Notes: generated by a model from the letters alone, not told the origin. A DNA stretch of 64,000 nt from an uncultured Eubacterium sp. (GCA_944380545.1 CALWHV010000006.1:46917-110916); one strand, 5' to 3'; positions 1 through 9,824 are shown, counted from the stretch's first letter. Made by a program: numbers and translations.

Positions 1-38
1 ATGTTTTCATATCAAGCTCTCCCATCATATAATATACG

Positions 39-66
39 GCGCGGCGGTTACGGTAATGCGCCGCGC
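39..66. other. GC-rich inverted repeat at window start, unassigned
   Basis: An 8-bp perfect stem (GCGCGGCG with CGCCGCGC) and a 12-base loop. Neither strand has a T-run after it, so it is not a clear terminator. I see no gene in positions 1-160. The bases TATAAT at 85-90 may belong to a promoter for something outside the window. Confidence 0.35.
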
Positions 67-162
67 GGGGTCATATTTTGCACATATAATCTATCACGGA
101 GGCAGTGATATATCAAATACTTATTAAGAATAACGCATCATAGCTTTTTGCTATATCAAGCA

Positions 163-187
163 AAAACGGCGCGTGAAGCGCCGTTTT
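163..187 (-). terminator. Rho-independent terminator of the aspS-gatCAB operon
   Basis: A 10-bp perfect stem (AAAACGGCGC / GCGCCGTTTT) with a 5-base loop, followed on the minus strand by a T-rich tail. It lies 25 bp past the gatB stop codon. Confidence 0.85.
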
Positions 188-211
188 ATGCGTTTATCTT
201 TTGTATCGGGA

Positions 212-1645
212 TCAGCCCAAAAGCTCCTTGAGAAGCCTTGTTACCTCGGCTGCGGGAGCCTTGCCGCGAAGCGCGCGCATACACTGACCGATAAGGAAGT
301 TGAACGACTGCGCCTTGCCGCCCCTGTATTCATCCACCGCCTTTTGGTTTGCGGCGATGACCTCCTCAACAACCGCCTTTATCATACCGGTATCGGAGAC
401 GGTTTCCATATTGTGCTGCTTAATATATTCGGCGGGGTCCACATTCTGCTCAAACACGGCCTTGAACACCTTTTTGGCAGAATCGCGGCTTATCTTGTTT
501 GCCGAGAGCATATTGATTATCGTGCCGAGAGAATCCGGCTCAAAGCTCATATCCTCCGGCAGGGTCTGTGAATCGTTGAGCAGCTTCATAAGCTCGCCCA
601 TAATCCAGTTTGCGCTGTTTTTCGGGTCGTTCGTAAGCTGCACAGTGCGCTCGAAAAGGCGCACGAAATAAACGCTGGAACAGATCATATTCGTGTCGTA
701 CTCCGAAAGGCCGAGCTCGTTCATATAGCGCTCGCGCTTAGCGTCCGGCAGCTCGGGAAGCGAGCGCCTTACGGAATCGACATATTCCTCGGTGAGCCTT
801 ATCGGCGGGATATCGGGGTCGGGGAAATACTTATAATCCTGGGCGTCCTCCTTGCTGCGCATTGCGTGCGACTCGCCCTTTGCGTCATCCCATCTTCTTG
901 TTTCCTGAACCACCTTGCCGCCGTCCTCTATGATCGCCTGCTGGCGCTGCGCCTCCGCCTCTATCGCGTTGCGGATAGCCTTGAAGGAGTTGATGTTTTT
1001 CATCTCCGTTCTGGTGCCGAGTTTATCGGAGCCCTTTTCCATAACGGAAACATTTACATCGGCGCGAAGCGAGCCCTCCTGCATCTTGCAGTCGGAAACG
1101 CCGCAGAACTGAAGGATATCGCGCAGCTTTTCAACATACTGCACGGCCTCCTCCGCGCTGGCGATATCCGGCTCGGAAACGATCTCTAAAAGCGGCACGC
1201 CGCAGCGGTTGAAATTGACCATCGTGCAGTCGTTCCACTCGTCGTGAACGAGCTTGCCGGCGTCCTCCTCCATATGGATCTCGTGGATCCTGACCTTTTT
1301 CTTGCCGCCGTTAATGCTGTCGTCTATCTCGATATATCCGTTGCGGCATATGGGAAGATAGAGCTGGCTTATCTGGTAAGCCTTGGGAAGATCGGGGTAA
1401 AAGTAATTCTTTCTGTCAAATTTATTATACATCGTTATCTCGCAGTTTGTTGCAAGACCGGTGCGAACGGCAAATTCAAGCACCTTTTTGTTCAGCACGG
1501 GCAGCGTGCCGGGCATACCGGAGCAGATCTCGCACACATGGGTGTTCGGCTCGCCTCCGAATTGTGTTGAGCAGGAGCAGAAAATCTTTGTTTTCGTGGC
1601 AAGCTCCGTATGCACCTCAAGCCCGCAGACTGTTGAAAATTCCAT
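212..1645 (-). CDS. gatB: Asp/Glu-tRNA amidotransferase subunit B
   Basis: GatB is the tRNA-binding and kinase subunit of the GatCAB amidotransferase, which converts Glu-tRNA(Gln) and Asp-tRNA(Asn) to the correct amidated forms in the cytoplasm. The 477-residue product has the family's usual length. Its N-terminal catalytic region carries the cysteine pairs FCSCS and VCEICSG of the GatB metal site and the SGMPGTLPVLN motif. The C-terminal region (about 330-477) is the helical YqeY-like tail domain that contacts tRNA. An AAGGAGGT ribosome binding site lies 7 bases before the ATG. It is the last gene of an aspS-gatC-gatA-gatB operon, 12 bases after gatA, and is followed by a strong terminator. 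Confidence 0.97.
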   Translation of the reverse strand: MEFSTVCGLEVHTELATKTKIFCSCSTQFGGEPNTHVCEICSGMPGTLPVLNKKVLEFAVRTGLATNCEITMYNKFDRKNYFYPDLPKAYQISQLYLPICRNGYIEIDDSINGGKKKVRIHEIHMEEDAGKLVHDEWNDCTMVNFNRCGVPLLEIVSEPDIASAEEAVQYVEKLRDILQFCGVSDCKMQEGSLRADVNVSVMEKGSDKLGTRTEMKNINSFKAIRNAIEAEAQRQQAIIEDGGKVVQETRRWDDAKGESHAMRSKEDAQDYKYFPDPDIPPIRLTEEYVDSVRRSLPELPDAKRERYMNELGLSEYDTNMICSSVYFVRLFERTVQLTNDPKNSANWIMGELMKLLNDSQTLPEDMSFEPDSLGTIINMLSANKISRDSAKKVFKAVFEQNVDPAEYIKQHNMETVSDTGMIKAVVEEVIAANQKAVDEYRGGKAQSFNFLIGQCMRALRGKAPAAEVTRLLKELLG

Positions 1646-1657
1646 ACAGAGACCTCC

Positions 1658-3124
1658 TTAAACACCTGCCGGTTTTTTAAGATGAAAATCGGTTGCGCGC
1701 TGATATGCGCAGCCGGCGGAAAGCGCCGTTCTCTCCTCAAACGGCTTTGCGATGAGCTGCATACCTATCGGCATACCGCCCTTATCAAAGCCGCAGGGCA
1801 GAGCAAGAGCCGGCAGACCGGCAATATTTATCATAACAGTATATATATCGCCGAGATACATAGCGAGCGGGTCGCTGAGACCCTCGCCCATCCTGAGCGC
1901 CGTTGTGGGGGCTACGGGGCCGAGAAGAAGATCGTACTTTTTGAAAGCCTCTTCAAAATCACGGACGATAAGACCCTTTGCCTTGAGCGCCTTGTTATAG
2001 TAAGCGTCAAAATAGCCGCTTGACAGCACGAAGTTGCCGAGCATTATGCGCTTTTTGACCTCAATGCCGAAGCCCTCCGAGCGCGATTTGAAATACACCT
2101 CGCGCAGATTGTGGGCGTCCGGCGACTTATAGCCGTATTTGATGCCGTCAAATCTTGAAAGATTTGAGCACGCCTCCGCGCAGGCGATGATGTAATAGGT
2201 GGGGATGGCGTATTTTACCATCGGCATCGGGAACTCCTCAACCTCTGCGCCGAGCGCCTTGAGGGTCTGAGCCGCCTGCATAACTGCCGACGCCACCTCT
2301 TCGTTTATGCCCTTGCCGAAATAATCGGAGGGGATGCCTACCCTTTTGCCCTTGAGGCTCTCGCACGACGCAACCTCGTCAAACGAGAACGGGGCGGGGT
2401 CTGCCGAGGTGCCGTCCTTTTCATCCCTGCCGCTTATAACGGAAAATACCGCCGCGCACTCCTGCGCGGTTTTGGCGATAGGACCTATCTGGTCGAGCGA
2501 GGAGGCGTAGGCTATCAGCCCGTATCGTGACACGGAGCCGTAGGTGGGCTTAAGGCCGGTAACGCCGCAGAAGGAGCAGGGCTGGCGTATTGAGCCGCCC
2601 GTGTCCGAGCCGAGGGCTATAACGCTTTCCCTTGCCGCAACGGCGGCTGCTGCGCCGCCCGACGAGCCTCCGGGCACCTTTTGGGTATCCCACGGATTTT
2701 TAGTGGCTCCGTAATACGAGGTTTCCGTTGTGGAGCCCATTGCAAATTCATCCATATTGACCTTGCCGCAGGCGACCATTCCGGCGGCGGCAAGCTTTTT
2801 GACTACCGTGGCGTCATACGGCGGCTTGAAATTATGAAGCATTTTTGAGCCGCACGAGGTTATCTGACCCTTTGTGCAGATATTATCCTTTATCGCCACG
2901 GGAACGCCGGCAAGCGGAGACGCCGCGCTGCCGGAATCTATCAGTTTTTGCGCCTCGGCAGCGTTTTTGAGCGCCGCCTCCTTATCAAATGAGGTGTAGC
3001 AGTTATAAACGCCGTCCTTTTTCTCTATCTCGCGGGCGATGCTGTTTACCGCCTCTTCGCAGGACAGCTCTCTGTTTTTGATCATACGCGCAGTTTCGAG
3101 CGCGCTAATATTGCAGATATCCAT
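1658..3124 (-). CDS. gatA: Asp/Glu-tRNA amidotransferase subunit A (amidase)
   Basis: GatA is the glutaminase/amidase subunit. It hydrolyses glutamine and passes ammonia to GatB for transamidation of misacylated tRNA. The amidase-signature catalytic residues are visible: Lys79 in VAIKDN, Ser154 in PGGSSGG and Ser178 in GSDTGGSIR, matching the Ser-cisSer-Lys triad. At 488 residues it is full length. GGAGG stands 8 bases before the ATG. It lies 12 bases after gatC and 12 before gatB, so the three subunits are made from one transcript. Confidence 0.97.
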   Translation of the reverse strand: MDICNISALETARMIKNRELSCEEAVNSIAREIEKKDGVYNCYTSFDKEAALKNAAEAQKLIDSGSAASPLAGVPVAIKDNICTKGQITSCGSKMLHNFKPPYDATVVKKLAAAGMVACGKVNMDEFAMGSTTETSYYGATKNPWDTQKVPGGSSGGAAAAVAARESVIALGSDTGGSIRQPCSFCGVTGLKPTYGSVSRYGLIAYASSLDQIGPIAKTAQECAAVFSVISGRDEKDGTSADPAPFSFDEVASCESLKGKRVGIPSDYFGKGINEEVASAVMQAAQTLKALGAEVEEFPMPMVKYAIPTYYIIACAEACSNLSRFDGIKYGYKSPDAHNLREVYFKSRSEGFGIEVKKRIMLGNFVLSSGYFDAYYNKALKAKGLIVRDFEEAFKKYDLLLGPVAPTTALRMGEGLSDPLAMYLGDIYTVMINIAGLPALALPCGFDKGGMPIGMQLIAKPFEERTALSAGCAYQRATDFHLKKPAGV

Positions 3125-3136
3125 AAAAAGCGCCTC

Positions 3137-3427
3137 CTATTCCGTTACGGTCTTCGGCACAACGAAGGCGCCGTCGCTGCTTTCGGGAGCGTTTGCCGTT
3201 ATCTCCTGCGGGGTCATCGAGGACTTGACCTCATCCTCGCGCAGAACATTCGTTATGGGAAAGGAATGGCTCATAGCCTCTATTCCCTCGGTGTCAAGCT
3301 CGTTTAGCATATCGATATAAGTGAGGATATCCTGAAGCTGGGCGCCCACCTTTTTTTCCTCTTCCTCGGTGAGCGTTATGCGCGCGAGCGATTCAAGATA
3401 TTTTATCAGCTCCGGTGTAATCTGCAT
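3137..3427 (-). CDS. gatC: Asp/Glu-tRNA amidotransferase subunit C
   Basis: GatC is the small subunit that wraps around GatA and stabilises the GatA-GatB interface. The product starts MQITPELIKYLESLARI and contains the family pattern LTEEEE...DILTYIDMLNELDTEG. I chose the ATG at 3427, giving 96 residues (the usual size), because GGAG lies just upstream. An in-frame ATG nine codons earlier would place that site inside the gene. It sits between aspS (75-base gap) and gatA. Confidence 0.93.
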   Translation of the reverse strand: MQITPELIKYLESLARITLTEEEEKKVGAQLQDILTYIDMLNELDTEGIEAMSHSFPITNVLREDEVKSSMTPQEITANAPESSDGAFVVPKTVTE

Positions 3428-3502
3428 AAAACATTCTCCATCAGTTAAATTCATAAAAGCAAACGCAGGCGGGGGCGCAATGCCACCCGCCGCGGGTAAG
3501 TA

Positions 3503-5257
3503 TTATTTTTCGGGCGCGGGGCGGCGCAGCTTTATATGCGTTTCGCGAAGCTGCATCTCCGTAACCGTTCCGGGAGCGCCGAGCAGCATATCCTGCGCGT
3601 TGGAATTCATAGGGAACGCAATGACCTCTCTGATATTCTCCTCATCGCGCAGAAGCATAATCATTCTGTCTACGCCCGGAGCCATACCGGCGTGGGGCGG
3701 AGCGCCGTAATGGAACGCCTTGAAGAGCGCGCCGAATTTCTGCTCAACATCCTCTTTGGTGTAGCCCGCCATCTCGAACGCCTTTACCATAACATCGGGG
3801 CGGTGGTTTCTGACTGCGCCGGAGGAGAGCTCCACGCCGTTGCAGACGATATCGTACTGATACGCCTTTATTTTCAGCGGATCCTCGTTGAGCAGCGCAT
3901 CCATCTCGCCCTGCGGCATCGAAAACGGGTTGTGGGTGAATATGAGCTTGCCGTCCTCATCGCGCTCATACATCGGGAAATCGGTTATGAAGCAGAGCTC
4001 AAACCTGTTTTTATCTATAAGACCGAGTCTGTTTGCAAGCTCCGTGCGTATCTGCCCGGCAAGCTCGTTTACGCGGCGCGGCGAATCGCAGATGAAAAAC
4101 AGCGTGTCGTCCGTTTTAAAATCAAATATCTTTCTGAGCTCCTCTTTCTTTTCGGGGGAGAGGAATTTATCTATCGGACCTTTATAAGAGCCGTCCTCAA
4201 GCACCTCTATATAGCCGAGGCCCTTCATTCCGATATCAAGGGCGAAAGCGAGCATCTTTTCAAACCAGCCCTTTGACTGCTTTGCGCAGCCGGGTACATT
4301 TATGCCCCTGACCGGCCTGCCCTGAAACGCCTTGAACTCAACATCGCTGAAGAAATCCGTGAGGTCGGTTATTACAAGCGGGTTCCTCAGATCCGGCTTA
4401 TCGGTGCCGTATTTGAGCATCGCCTCCTCAAACGGGATGCGCACGAAGGGCGCGGGGGAAACATACTTTCCGCCGCCGAACTGCGTGAAGGTGTCAAAAA
4501 GCACATCCTGAGCCACGGCGAAAACATCCTCCTGCGTGGCGAACGCCATTTCGAAATCAAGCTGGTAAAACTCGCCGGGCGAGCGGTCCGCTCTGGCGTC
4601 CTCATCCCTGAAGCAGGGAGCTATCTGGAAATATTTATCGAAGCCGGACACCATAAGAAGCTGCTTGAACTGCTGCGGCGCCTGCGGCAGCGCGTAAAAC
4701 TTGCCCTCGTGCTTTCTGGAGGGGATTATATAGTCTCTTGCGCCCTCCGGCGAGGAACAGGTGAGTATCGGGGTAGTGATCTCCGTGAAGCCGAGGCTCT
4801 CCATCTTTTTGCGCAGGAAGGAGACTACCTTGCTTCTGAACATAATGTTGTCGTGGACCGCGGGATTTCTGAGATCAAGGAAGCGGTAGGTAAGGCGCAC
4901 ATCCTCTCTGGTATCCTTTGATTCGGACACCTCGAACGGAAGATTTTCCGTGCACGCGCCGAGAACGGTGAGCTTATCCACCTTTACCTCAAGCTCGCCC
5001 GTTGCAAGCTTTTTGTTAACCGTTTCTTCGTCGCGCTTGACGACGACTCCCTCAACGGAGATAACGCTTTCTTTTTTGAGATGATTGATAAGCGAATCGT
5101 CGTTTACAACGACCTGCGTTACGCCGTATTCATCGCGCAGATCGATAAACGCCACGCCGCCGTGGTCGCGGATCGTATCCACCCAGCCGGCAAGCGAAAC
5201 TCTTTGGCCGAGCTCGTCAAAGGTCAGCTCGTTGCAGTTAAATGTTCTGTATGCCAT
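3503..5257 (-). CDS. aspS: Aspartyl-tRNA synthetase
   Basis: A class II aminoacyl-tRNA synthetase that charges tRNA(Asp), and in organisms using GatCAB for asparagine often also tRNA(Asn). The 584-residue length is that of bacterial-type AspRS with an inserted GAD domain. It has the N-terminal OB-fold anticodon domain (about 1-110), motif 2 (CFRDEDARADRSPGEFYQLDFE region) and motif 3 (GVDRMIML near the C-terminus). I chose the start at MAYRTFN because AAAGGA lies 9 bases before it; in-frame ATGs upstream lack such a site. It heads the gatCAB operon, a context that suggests a non-discriminating enzyme, though discrimination cannot be read from sequence alone. Confidence 0.96.
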   Translation of the reverse strand: MAYRTFNCNELTFDELGQRVSLAGWVDTIRDHGGVAFIDLRDEYGVTQVVVNDDSLINHLKKESVISVEGVVVKRDEETVNKKLATGELEVKVDKLTVLGACTENLPFEVSESKDTREDVRLTYRFLDLRNPAVHDNIMFRSKVVSFLRKKMESLGFTEITTPILTCSSPEGARDYIIPSRKHEGKFYALPQAPQQFKQLLMVSGFDKYFQIAPCFRDEDARADRSPGEFYQLDFEMAFATQEDVFAVAQDVLFDTFTQFGGGKYVSPAPFVRIPFEEAMLKYGTDKPDLRNPLVITDLTDFFSDVEFKAFQGRPVRGINVPGCAKQSKGWFEKMLAFALDIGMKGLGYIEVLEDGSYKGPIDKFLSPEKKEELRKIFDFKTDDTLFFICDSPRRVNELAGQIRTELANRLGLIDKNRFELCFITDFPMYERDEDGKLIFTHNPFSMPQGEMDALLNEDPLKIKAYQYDIVCNGVELSSGAVRNHRPDVMVKAFEMAGYTKEDVEQKFGALFKAFHYGAPPHAGMAPGVDRMIMLLRDEENIREVIAFPMNSNAQDMLLGAPGTVTEMQLRETHIKLRRPAPEK

Positions 5258-5313
5258 ATCGTTCATTCCTTTCGGAGCGTTAATTATATATTGCTTGCTG
5301 ATAATTCCGTAAT

Positions 5314-5342
5314 AGTATAGCATAACAAAATAAAATATACAA
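5314..5342 (-). promoter_or_regulatory. Sigma-A promoter of aspS-gatCAB
   Basis: Minus strand: -35 TTGTAT, 17-base spacer, -10 TATACT with an extended TG motif. It lies about 57 bases upstream of the aspS start codon. Confidence 0.7.
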
Positions 5343-5360
5343 TAAAAAATTTTAAATATT

Positions 5361-5385
5361 AAAAGCCGGACAAGGTCCGGCTTTA
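5361..5385 (-). terminator. Terminator after the GH13 gene
   Basis: A 10-bp perfect stem (AAAGCCGGAC / GTCCGGCTTT) with a 3-base loop and a T-rich minus-strand tail, just past the GH13 stop. Confidence 0.8.
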
Positions 5386-5399
5386 AGCAATCATCGGTT

Positions 5400-7256
5400 T
5401 CAGCGGCTCAAAAGCGCGCGCTCGCCCGCGTTCAGGTGCAAAACGCCGCCGCTGCACGCCCCGCCGAAGAAGGAATAGGAATTATCCCATTCGCCTCCCA
5501 CATAGATGTCAACAGCCTCGGCGCCGAGATTGACAGCCGTGAGCACGCTGTTTTCCGCCGAGGAGCGCCTGTATGCGGCGGCTGAGCCGGAGGCGTACAG
5601 AAATTCAATATCGCCCGATACGAACGCCTTGCAGCCGCGCCTTATCTCGCCGAGGCGTTTATACCATTTGTATAGTTCATCGTCAATATCGTTCCAGGGG
5701 AAGCAGCCGCGGTTGAACGGGTCCTTCATACCCTGCATACCCGCCTCGTCGCCGTAATATATGCTGGGAACGCCGGGCAGCGTAAACTGGAGCAGGCTGG
5801 CGGTTTTGAGCATTTCCCTGCCCTTTTCGTAATCCGCCTTTGAAAGGATATTGTTTTGGTGCTGCCACCGCCTGCCCATACCGGCGGTATCCGGCCCTGC
5901 AAGGCGCGTTAAGGCGCGCTGCGTATCGTGGGTGCCGATATGGTTCATAAGCGTGTGCAAAACGCAGGGCGGATAATTTTCAACAATGCTCATAACGGAA
6001 TCCTCAAAAGCCGAAGCGGCTCCGCCCTTGACGAAGCTCAGCACGGCTGAGGCGAAGGGATAATTCATAACGCTGTCGAGCTGCCTGCCGAGCAGATAGC
6101 GCCGCCTTTTGCCGTAAGCGGTTTTTGTGGTGGCGTCCTCCCAGACCTCGCCTATGATGACGGCGTTTTCGTTTTCCTCCTTTACCGCCTTTCGCAGCTC
6201 GTCGAGAAAAACATCGGGCAGTTCGTCTGCAACATCGAGCCTCCAGCCGCCCGCGCCGGCTCTGAGCCATTTGCGAAGTATGCCGTTTTTGCCGCAGATA
6301 TACTCTATATATGACGGCTCCTCCTCTATGACCTCCGGCAGCAGCCTTATGCCCCACCAGCTTTTGTAATCGTCCGGATAATTTATGAATTTATACCATT
6401 TGTAATATTTGCTGCTCTTGCTGTTGTAAGCGCCGACGGTGTCGTAATGCGAATACATATTGAAGTATTTTGAATCGCAGCCGGTGTGGCTGAATACTCC
6501 GTCCAGCAAAACGGTGATGCCGAGCTTTTTAGCGGCGTCGCACAGCGAGCGAAAATCCTCCTCAGAGCCGAGAAGAGGGTCTATGCGCTCATAATCCGCG
6601 GTGTCGTAGCGGTGGTTTGAATTGGCTTCAAAAATCGGATTGAGATAGATGCAGGTGACTCCGAGCGAGCTTATATAAGGCAGCTTTTTTTCTATGCCCT
6701 TAAGGTCGCCGCCGAAATAATCGTTGTTCCAAACGCCGTTCATCTGGCTCTCGTCCCAAAACGGCTCCTCGCCCCAGCGGCGCAGAACGCGGCTTTTGCG
6801 AACGCCGCTTTTGGGCGTGCCGCTTGAAAAGAACCTGTCCGGAAAGATCTGATAGATTATTCCGCCTTTTAGAGTATCCGGCGTTTTGAAGCCGCTTTCA
6901 AAAACGGTTTGCTGAAACTCCGCCGCCTGCGGAGCAAAGCCTCCCCTGCCGGCGCCGGTGTTTTTTATATAATTTTTCCCCCACGGGGTGTCAAGCTCAA
7001 AATGATAGAAGTAAAGCCCCGGCGTGGTGGCGTAAAAATGCAGCTCCCAATACTCGTTTTCGCTGCCGCACATACCCGCCCAGAACATTCCGTAGCGAAC
7101 CGTATCCTCGCCGTCGCCGTCCTTTTTAACGGCGAGCTGCGCGCCGCAGCAGCGCATTGAGCGCGGCACGATTATGCGCAGCTTGACGCGTTCGTTTACC
7201 GCTATCGCCCGAACGGCGGACTTGTATTGAGTTTTTCTTGAATCAAACGGGTACAT
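5400..7256 (-). CDS. GH13 alpha-glucan hydrolase (neopullulanase/maltogenic amylase type)
   Basis: Hydrolyses alpha-glucosidic bonds in maltodextrins or cyclodextrins. The N-terminal ~130 residues form a beta-rich carbohydrate-binding-like region (WELHFYATTPGLYFYHFE), as in neopullulanase-type GH13 enzymes. The barrel follows: conserved region I DGVFSHTG (252-259), region II GWRLDVADE with nucleophile Asp341, region III IIGE with acid/base Glu370, and region IV NHIGTHDT with Asp444. No signal peptide is present, so it is intracellular. It lies 123 bases downstream of glycogen phosphorylase, suggesting joint use in alpha-glucan breakdown. Exact specificity cannot be told. Confidence 0.9.
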   Translation of the reverse strand: MYPFDSRKTQYKSAVRAIAVNERVKLRIIVPRSMRCCGAQLAVKKDGDGEDTVRYGMFWAGMCGSENEYWELHFYATTPGLYFYHFELDTPWGKNYIKNTGAGRGGFAPQAAEFQQTVFESGFKTPDTLKGGIIYQIFPDRFFSSGTPKSGVRKSRVLRRWGEEPFWDESQMNGVWNNDYFGGDLKGIEKKLPYISSLGVTCIYLNPIFEANSNHRYDTADYERIDPLLGSEEDFRSLCDAAKKLGITVLLDGVFSHTGCDSKYFNMYSHYDTVGAYNSKSSKYYKWYKFINYPDDYKSWWGIRLLPEVIEEEPSYIEYICGKNGILRKWLRAGAGGWRLDVADELPDVFLDELRKAVKEENENAVIIGEVWEDATTKTAYGKRRRYLLGRQLDSVMNYPFASAVLSFVKGGAASAFEDSVMSIVENYPPCVLHTLMNHIGTHDTQRALTRLAGPDTAGMGRRWQHQNNILSKADYEKGREMLKTASLLQFTLPGVPSIYYGDEAGMQGMKDPFNRGCFPWNDIDDELYKWYKRLGEIRRGCKAFVSGDIEFLYASGSAAAYRRSSAENSVLTAVNLGAEAVDIYVGGEWDNSYSFFGGACSGGVLHLNAGERALLSR

Positions 7257-7302
7257 AATACATCTCCGATATCAGGCGAATAAAATAACAATTAAAATAT
7301 AG

Positions 7303-7354
7303 AGCTGCCGGGAATCAGCGCCTTGTTCCATATCGGGCCCGGTTCACGGCAGCT
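7303..7354 (-). terminator. Hairpin between glgP and the GH13 gene
   Basis: Arms AGCTGCCG-N-GAA and TTC-N-CGGCAGCT pair over 11 of 12 positions around a 28-base loop. The minus-strand tail CTATATTTT is only moderately T-rich, so this may be a partial terminator or an intercistronic stabiliser. Confidence 0.45.
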
Positions 7355-7379
7355 GCGCTGCTTTAACGGTATTCTGATC

Positions 7380-9824
7380 TTACTTTTTGGCTTTAGCGCC
7401 GCCTTTTTTATCCTGCGCGGCAAAGCTTACGGGCTTTGTGTGCCAGATATTGCGCGCGTATTCGGATATTGCCCTGTCTGCGCTGAACACGCCGGCCGAG
7501 GCGATGTTCATAAGGCTCATACGGGCAAATTTCTCCTTATCCCTGTAAAGCTGCGCCGATAAGCGCTGCGCTTTCTGATAATCCTCGAAATCGGCAAGCG
7601 CCATATAGGTGTCGGCAGAGGTGAGGCTTGAAACTATCTCGCTGAAATCCTTGCCGTTTATGCCGGAGGATATGAAATCTATAACGCTTTTGAGAACGGG
7701 ATTGTTGTTTACATAATTCATCGGGTGGTAGCCGTCTCTTTTAAGCTGCTGGACCTCGGGAGTTTTCATTCCGAAGATGATGATGTTTTCATCGCCGACA
7801 GCCTGAGCGATCTCCACATTAGCGCCGTCCAGCGTGCCGAGGGTAACGGCGCCGTTGAGCATAAGCTTCATATTGCCCGTTCCGGAAGCCTCCGTGCCGG
7901 CAAGAGAGATCTGCTCCGAAATATCCGCCGCGGGCATAAGAAGCTCCGCAAGGCTGACATTATATTCCTCCATAAAGACGACCTTGAGCTTTTTGTTTAC
8001 GCGCTCGTCGTTATTTACTACCTTTGAAACGGCGTCAATAAGCTCTATGGTCTTTTTAGCCATACGGTAGCCGGGAGCGGCCTTTGACGCAAAGATATAG
8101 GTGCGCGGCTCAAAATCTGCGTTTGGATTTTCACAAAGCATAAGATACTGCGCGATGATATTGAGGATATTAAGGCTCTGGCGCTTATATTCGTGAAGCC
8201 TTTTTACCTGCACATCAAATATGGAATCCGGGTCTATATCCACGCCGTTGCGCTTTTTGACCACGGCGGCGAAGCGCTCCTTATTCTGCCTTTTTATGCG
8301 CATAAGCTCTGAGAGCACTGCCTTATCGTCTGCATAATCGCGCAGCTTTAAAAGCTCGCTGCTTTTTGTGATGAAGCCGGGACCGATAAGCGAGGTGAGA
8401 TATTGCGTGAGCGGCTCGTTTGCCTGGCAGAGCCATCTGCGAAACGCAATGCCGTTCGTTACATTCGTGAATTTATCGGGAGTGAGGGTATAGAAATCGT
8501 GGAAGACGGTGTCCTTGAGTATCTGGGAATGAAGGGCGGACACGCCGTTTACGCAGTGAGAGCCGGCAACGCAGAGATTTGCCATTCTGACCACGCCGCC
8601 TGAGATAACGGCCATACGCTCCACCTTATCGGCGTCGTGAGTGACGCTCCACACATATGCGCGAAAGCGGTTGTCTATCTCCTTTGTTATCTGATAGATC
8701 CTGGGAAGCAGGCGCTTATAAAGCTCCTCGCTCCAACATTCAAGCGCCTCTGCCATAACGGTGTGGTTGGTGTAGGCGATCGTTCTTGTAACGATGCTCC
8801 ACGCGTCGTCCCAGCCGTAGCCGCACTCGTCAAGCAGGATCCTCATAAGCTCCGGGATAGCCATCGTGGGGTGGGTATCATTGATATGGATGGCTATCTT
8901 ATCCGGCAGGTTATCAACGGTGTTGTAGCGCGTGAGATGGCGCCTGATGATATCCTGAACGGAGGCTGAAACAAGGAAATACTGCTGGCGCAGGCGCAGA
9001 GACTTGCCCTCCGGCGAATTATCCGCGGGATAAAGCACCTTTGAGATAGCCTCCGCCATAGCGGACTGCTCCATAGCCTTCATATAATTTCCCTCGTTGA
9101 AGAGCCCCATATCGAGCGCGGGCTTGCGAGCCGCCCAGAGGCGAAGGCGCGCAACGCCCTTCCCCATACCGGAAACATACATATCGTAAGGCACGGCAGT
9201 CACCGTTGTGCAGTCGCGCGGGATAACGGTATGATAATCGCCGTCCCAGCTGTCGTCCACCCAGCCCTCGAAGCGGACCTCCTGCGCTCTCTCCTCTCTG
9301 GGAACGAGCCACACATCGCCGCCGGGAAGCCAGAAATCGGGAAGCTCGGTCTGCCAGCCGTCCACAAGCTTCTGGCGGAAAATGCCAGCCTCATATCTTA
9401 TGGAATAGCCCATTGACTGTATGCCGGTGGTGGCAAGGCCGTCAAGATAGCAGGCGGCGAGCCTGCCGAGGCCGCCGTTGCCGAGGCCTGCGTCCGGCTC
9501 AAGCTCATAGAGCTTTTCAAGCTTTACGCCGTAGCTTTTGAGCGCCTTTTCAAAAACCTCGGTGAGGCCGAGGTTATAAAGATTGTTTTTGAGCGAGCGG
9601 CCCATAAGAAACTCCATACAGAGATAATAGACCGTTTTTGTATCCTGCCCCTCCGCAGTGTGGCGGAAATCCGTGTTTTTTTCCGCAAGCTCCTCGCGCA
9701 GTATCATAGCGACGGCTTTATAATACTGCTCGTCTGTGGCGATATCGGGCGAAACGCCGAAGAAGTGGCTGAGCTTATCATTTATCATTTCCTTTGCTTT
9801 TGTAACGGAAATGCGCTGATTCAT
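7380..9824 (-). CDS. glgP: Glycogen/starch/alpha-glucan phosphorylase
   Basis: A PLP-dependent GT35 phosphorylase that releases glucose 1-phosphate from storage or dietary alpha-glucans. The 814-residue product carries the PLP-lysine signature EASGTGNMKLMLNGAVTLG and the family motifs LGNGGLGRLAACYLDGLAT and HINDTHPTMAIPELMRIL. I chose the MNQRISV start because GGAGG lies 8 bases upstream; the open frame begins 13 codons earlier. Its product feeds phosphoglucomutase, also present at 20.5-22.3 kb. The downstream GH13 enzyme probably supplies or trims the substrates. Confidence 0.97.
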   Translation of the reverse strand: MNQRISVTKAKEMINDKLSHFFGVSPDIATDEQYYKAVAMILREELAEKNTDFRHTAEGQDTKTVYYLCMEFLMGRSLKNNLYNLGLTEVFEKALKSYGVKLEKLYELEPDAGLGNGGLGRLAACYLDGLATTGIQSMGYSIRYEAGIFRQKLVDGWQTELPDFWLPGGDVWLVPREERAQEVRFEGWVDDSWDGDYHTVIPRDCTTVTAVPYDMYVSGMGKGVARLRLWAARKPALDMGLFNEGNYMKAMEQSAMAEAISKVLYPADNSPEGKSLRLRQQYFLVSASVQDIIRRHLTRYNTVDNLPDKIAIHINDTHPTMAIPELMRILLDECGYGWDDAWSIVTRTIAYTNHTVMAEALECWSEELYKRLLPRIYQITKEIDNRFRAYVWSVTHDADKVERMAVISGGVVRMANLCVAGSHCVNGVSALHSQILKDTVFHDFYTLTPDKFTNVTNGIAFRRWLCQANEPLTQYLTSLIGPGFITKSSELLKLRDYADDKAVLSELMRIKRQNKERFAAVVKKRNGVDIDPDSIFDVQVKRLHEYKRQSLNILNIIAQYLMLCENPNADFEPRTYIFASKAAPGYRMAKKTIELIDAVSKVVNNDERVNKKLKVVFMEEYNVSLAELLMPAADISEQISLAGTEASGTGNMKLMLNGAVTLGTLDGANVEIAQAVGDENIIIFGMKTPEVQQLKRDGYHPMNYVNNNPVLKSVIDFISSGINGKDFSEIVSSLTSADTYMALADFEDYQKAQRLSAQLYRDKEKFARMSLMNIASAGVFSADRAISEYARNIWHTKPVSFAAQDKKGGAKAKK

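Noticed and set aside
3536..4276. 246-codon plus-strand frame opposite aspS
   Set aside because: Shadow frame of a conserved synthetase.
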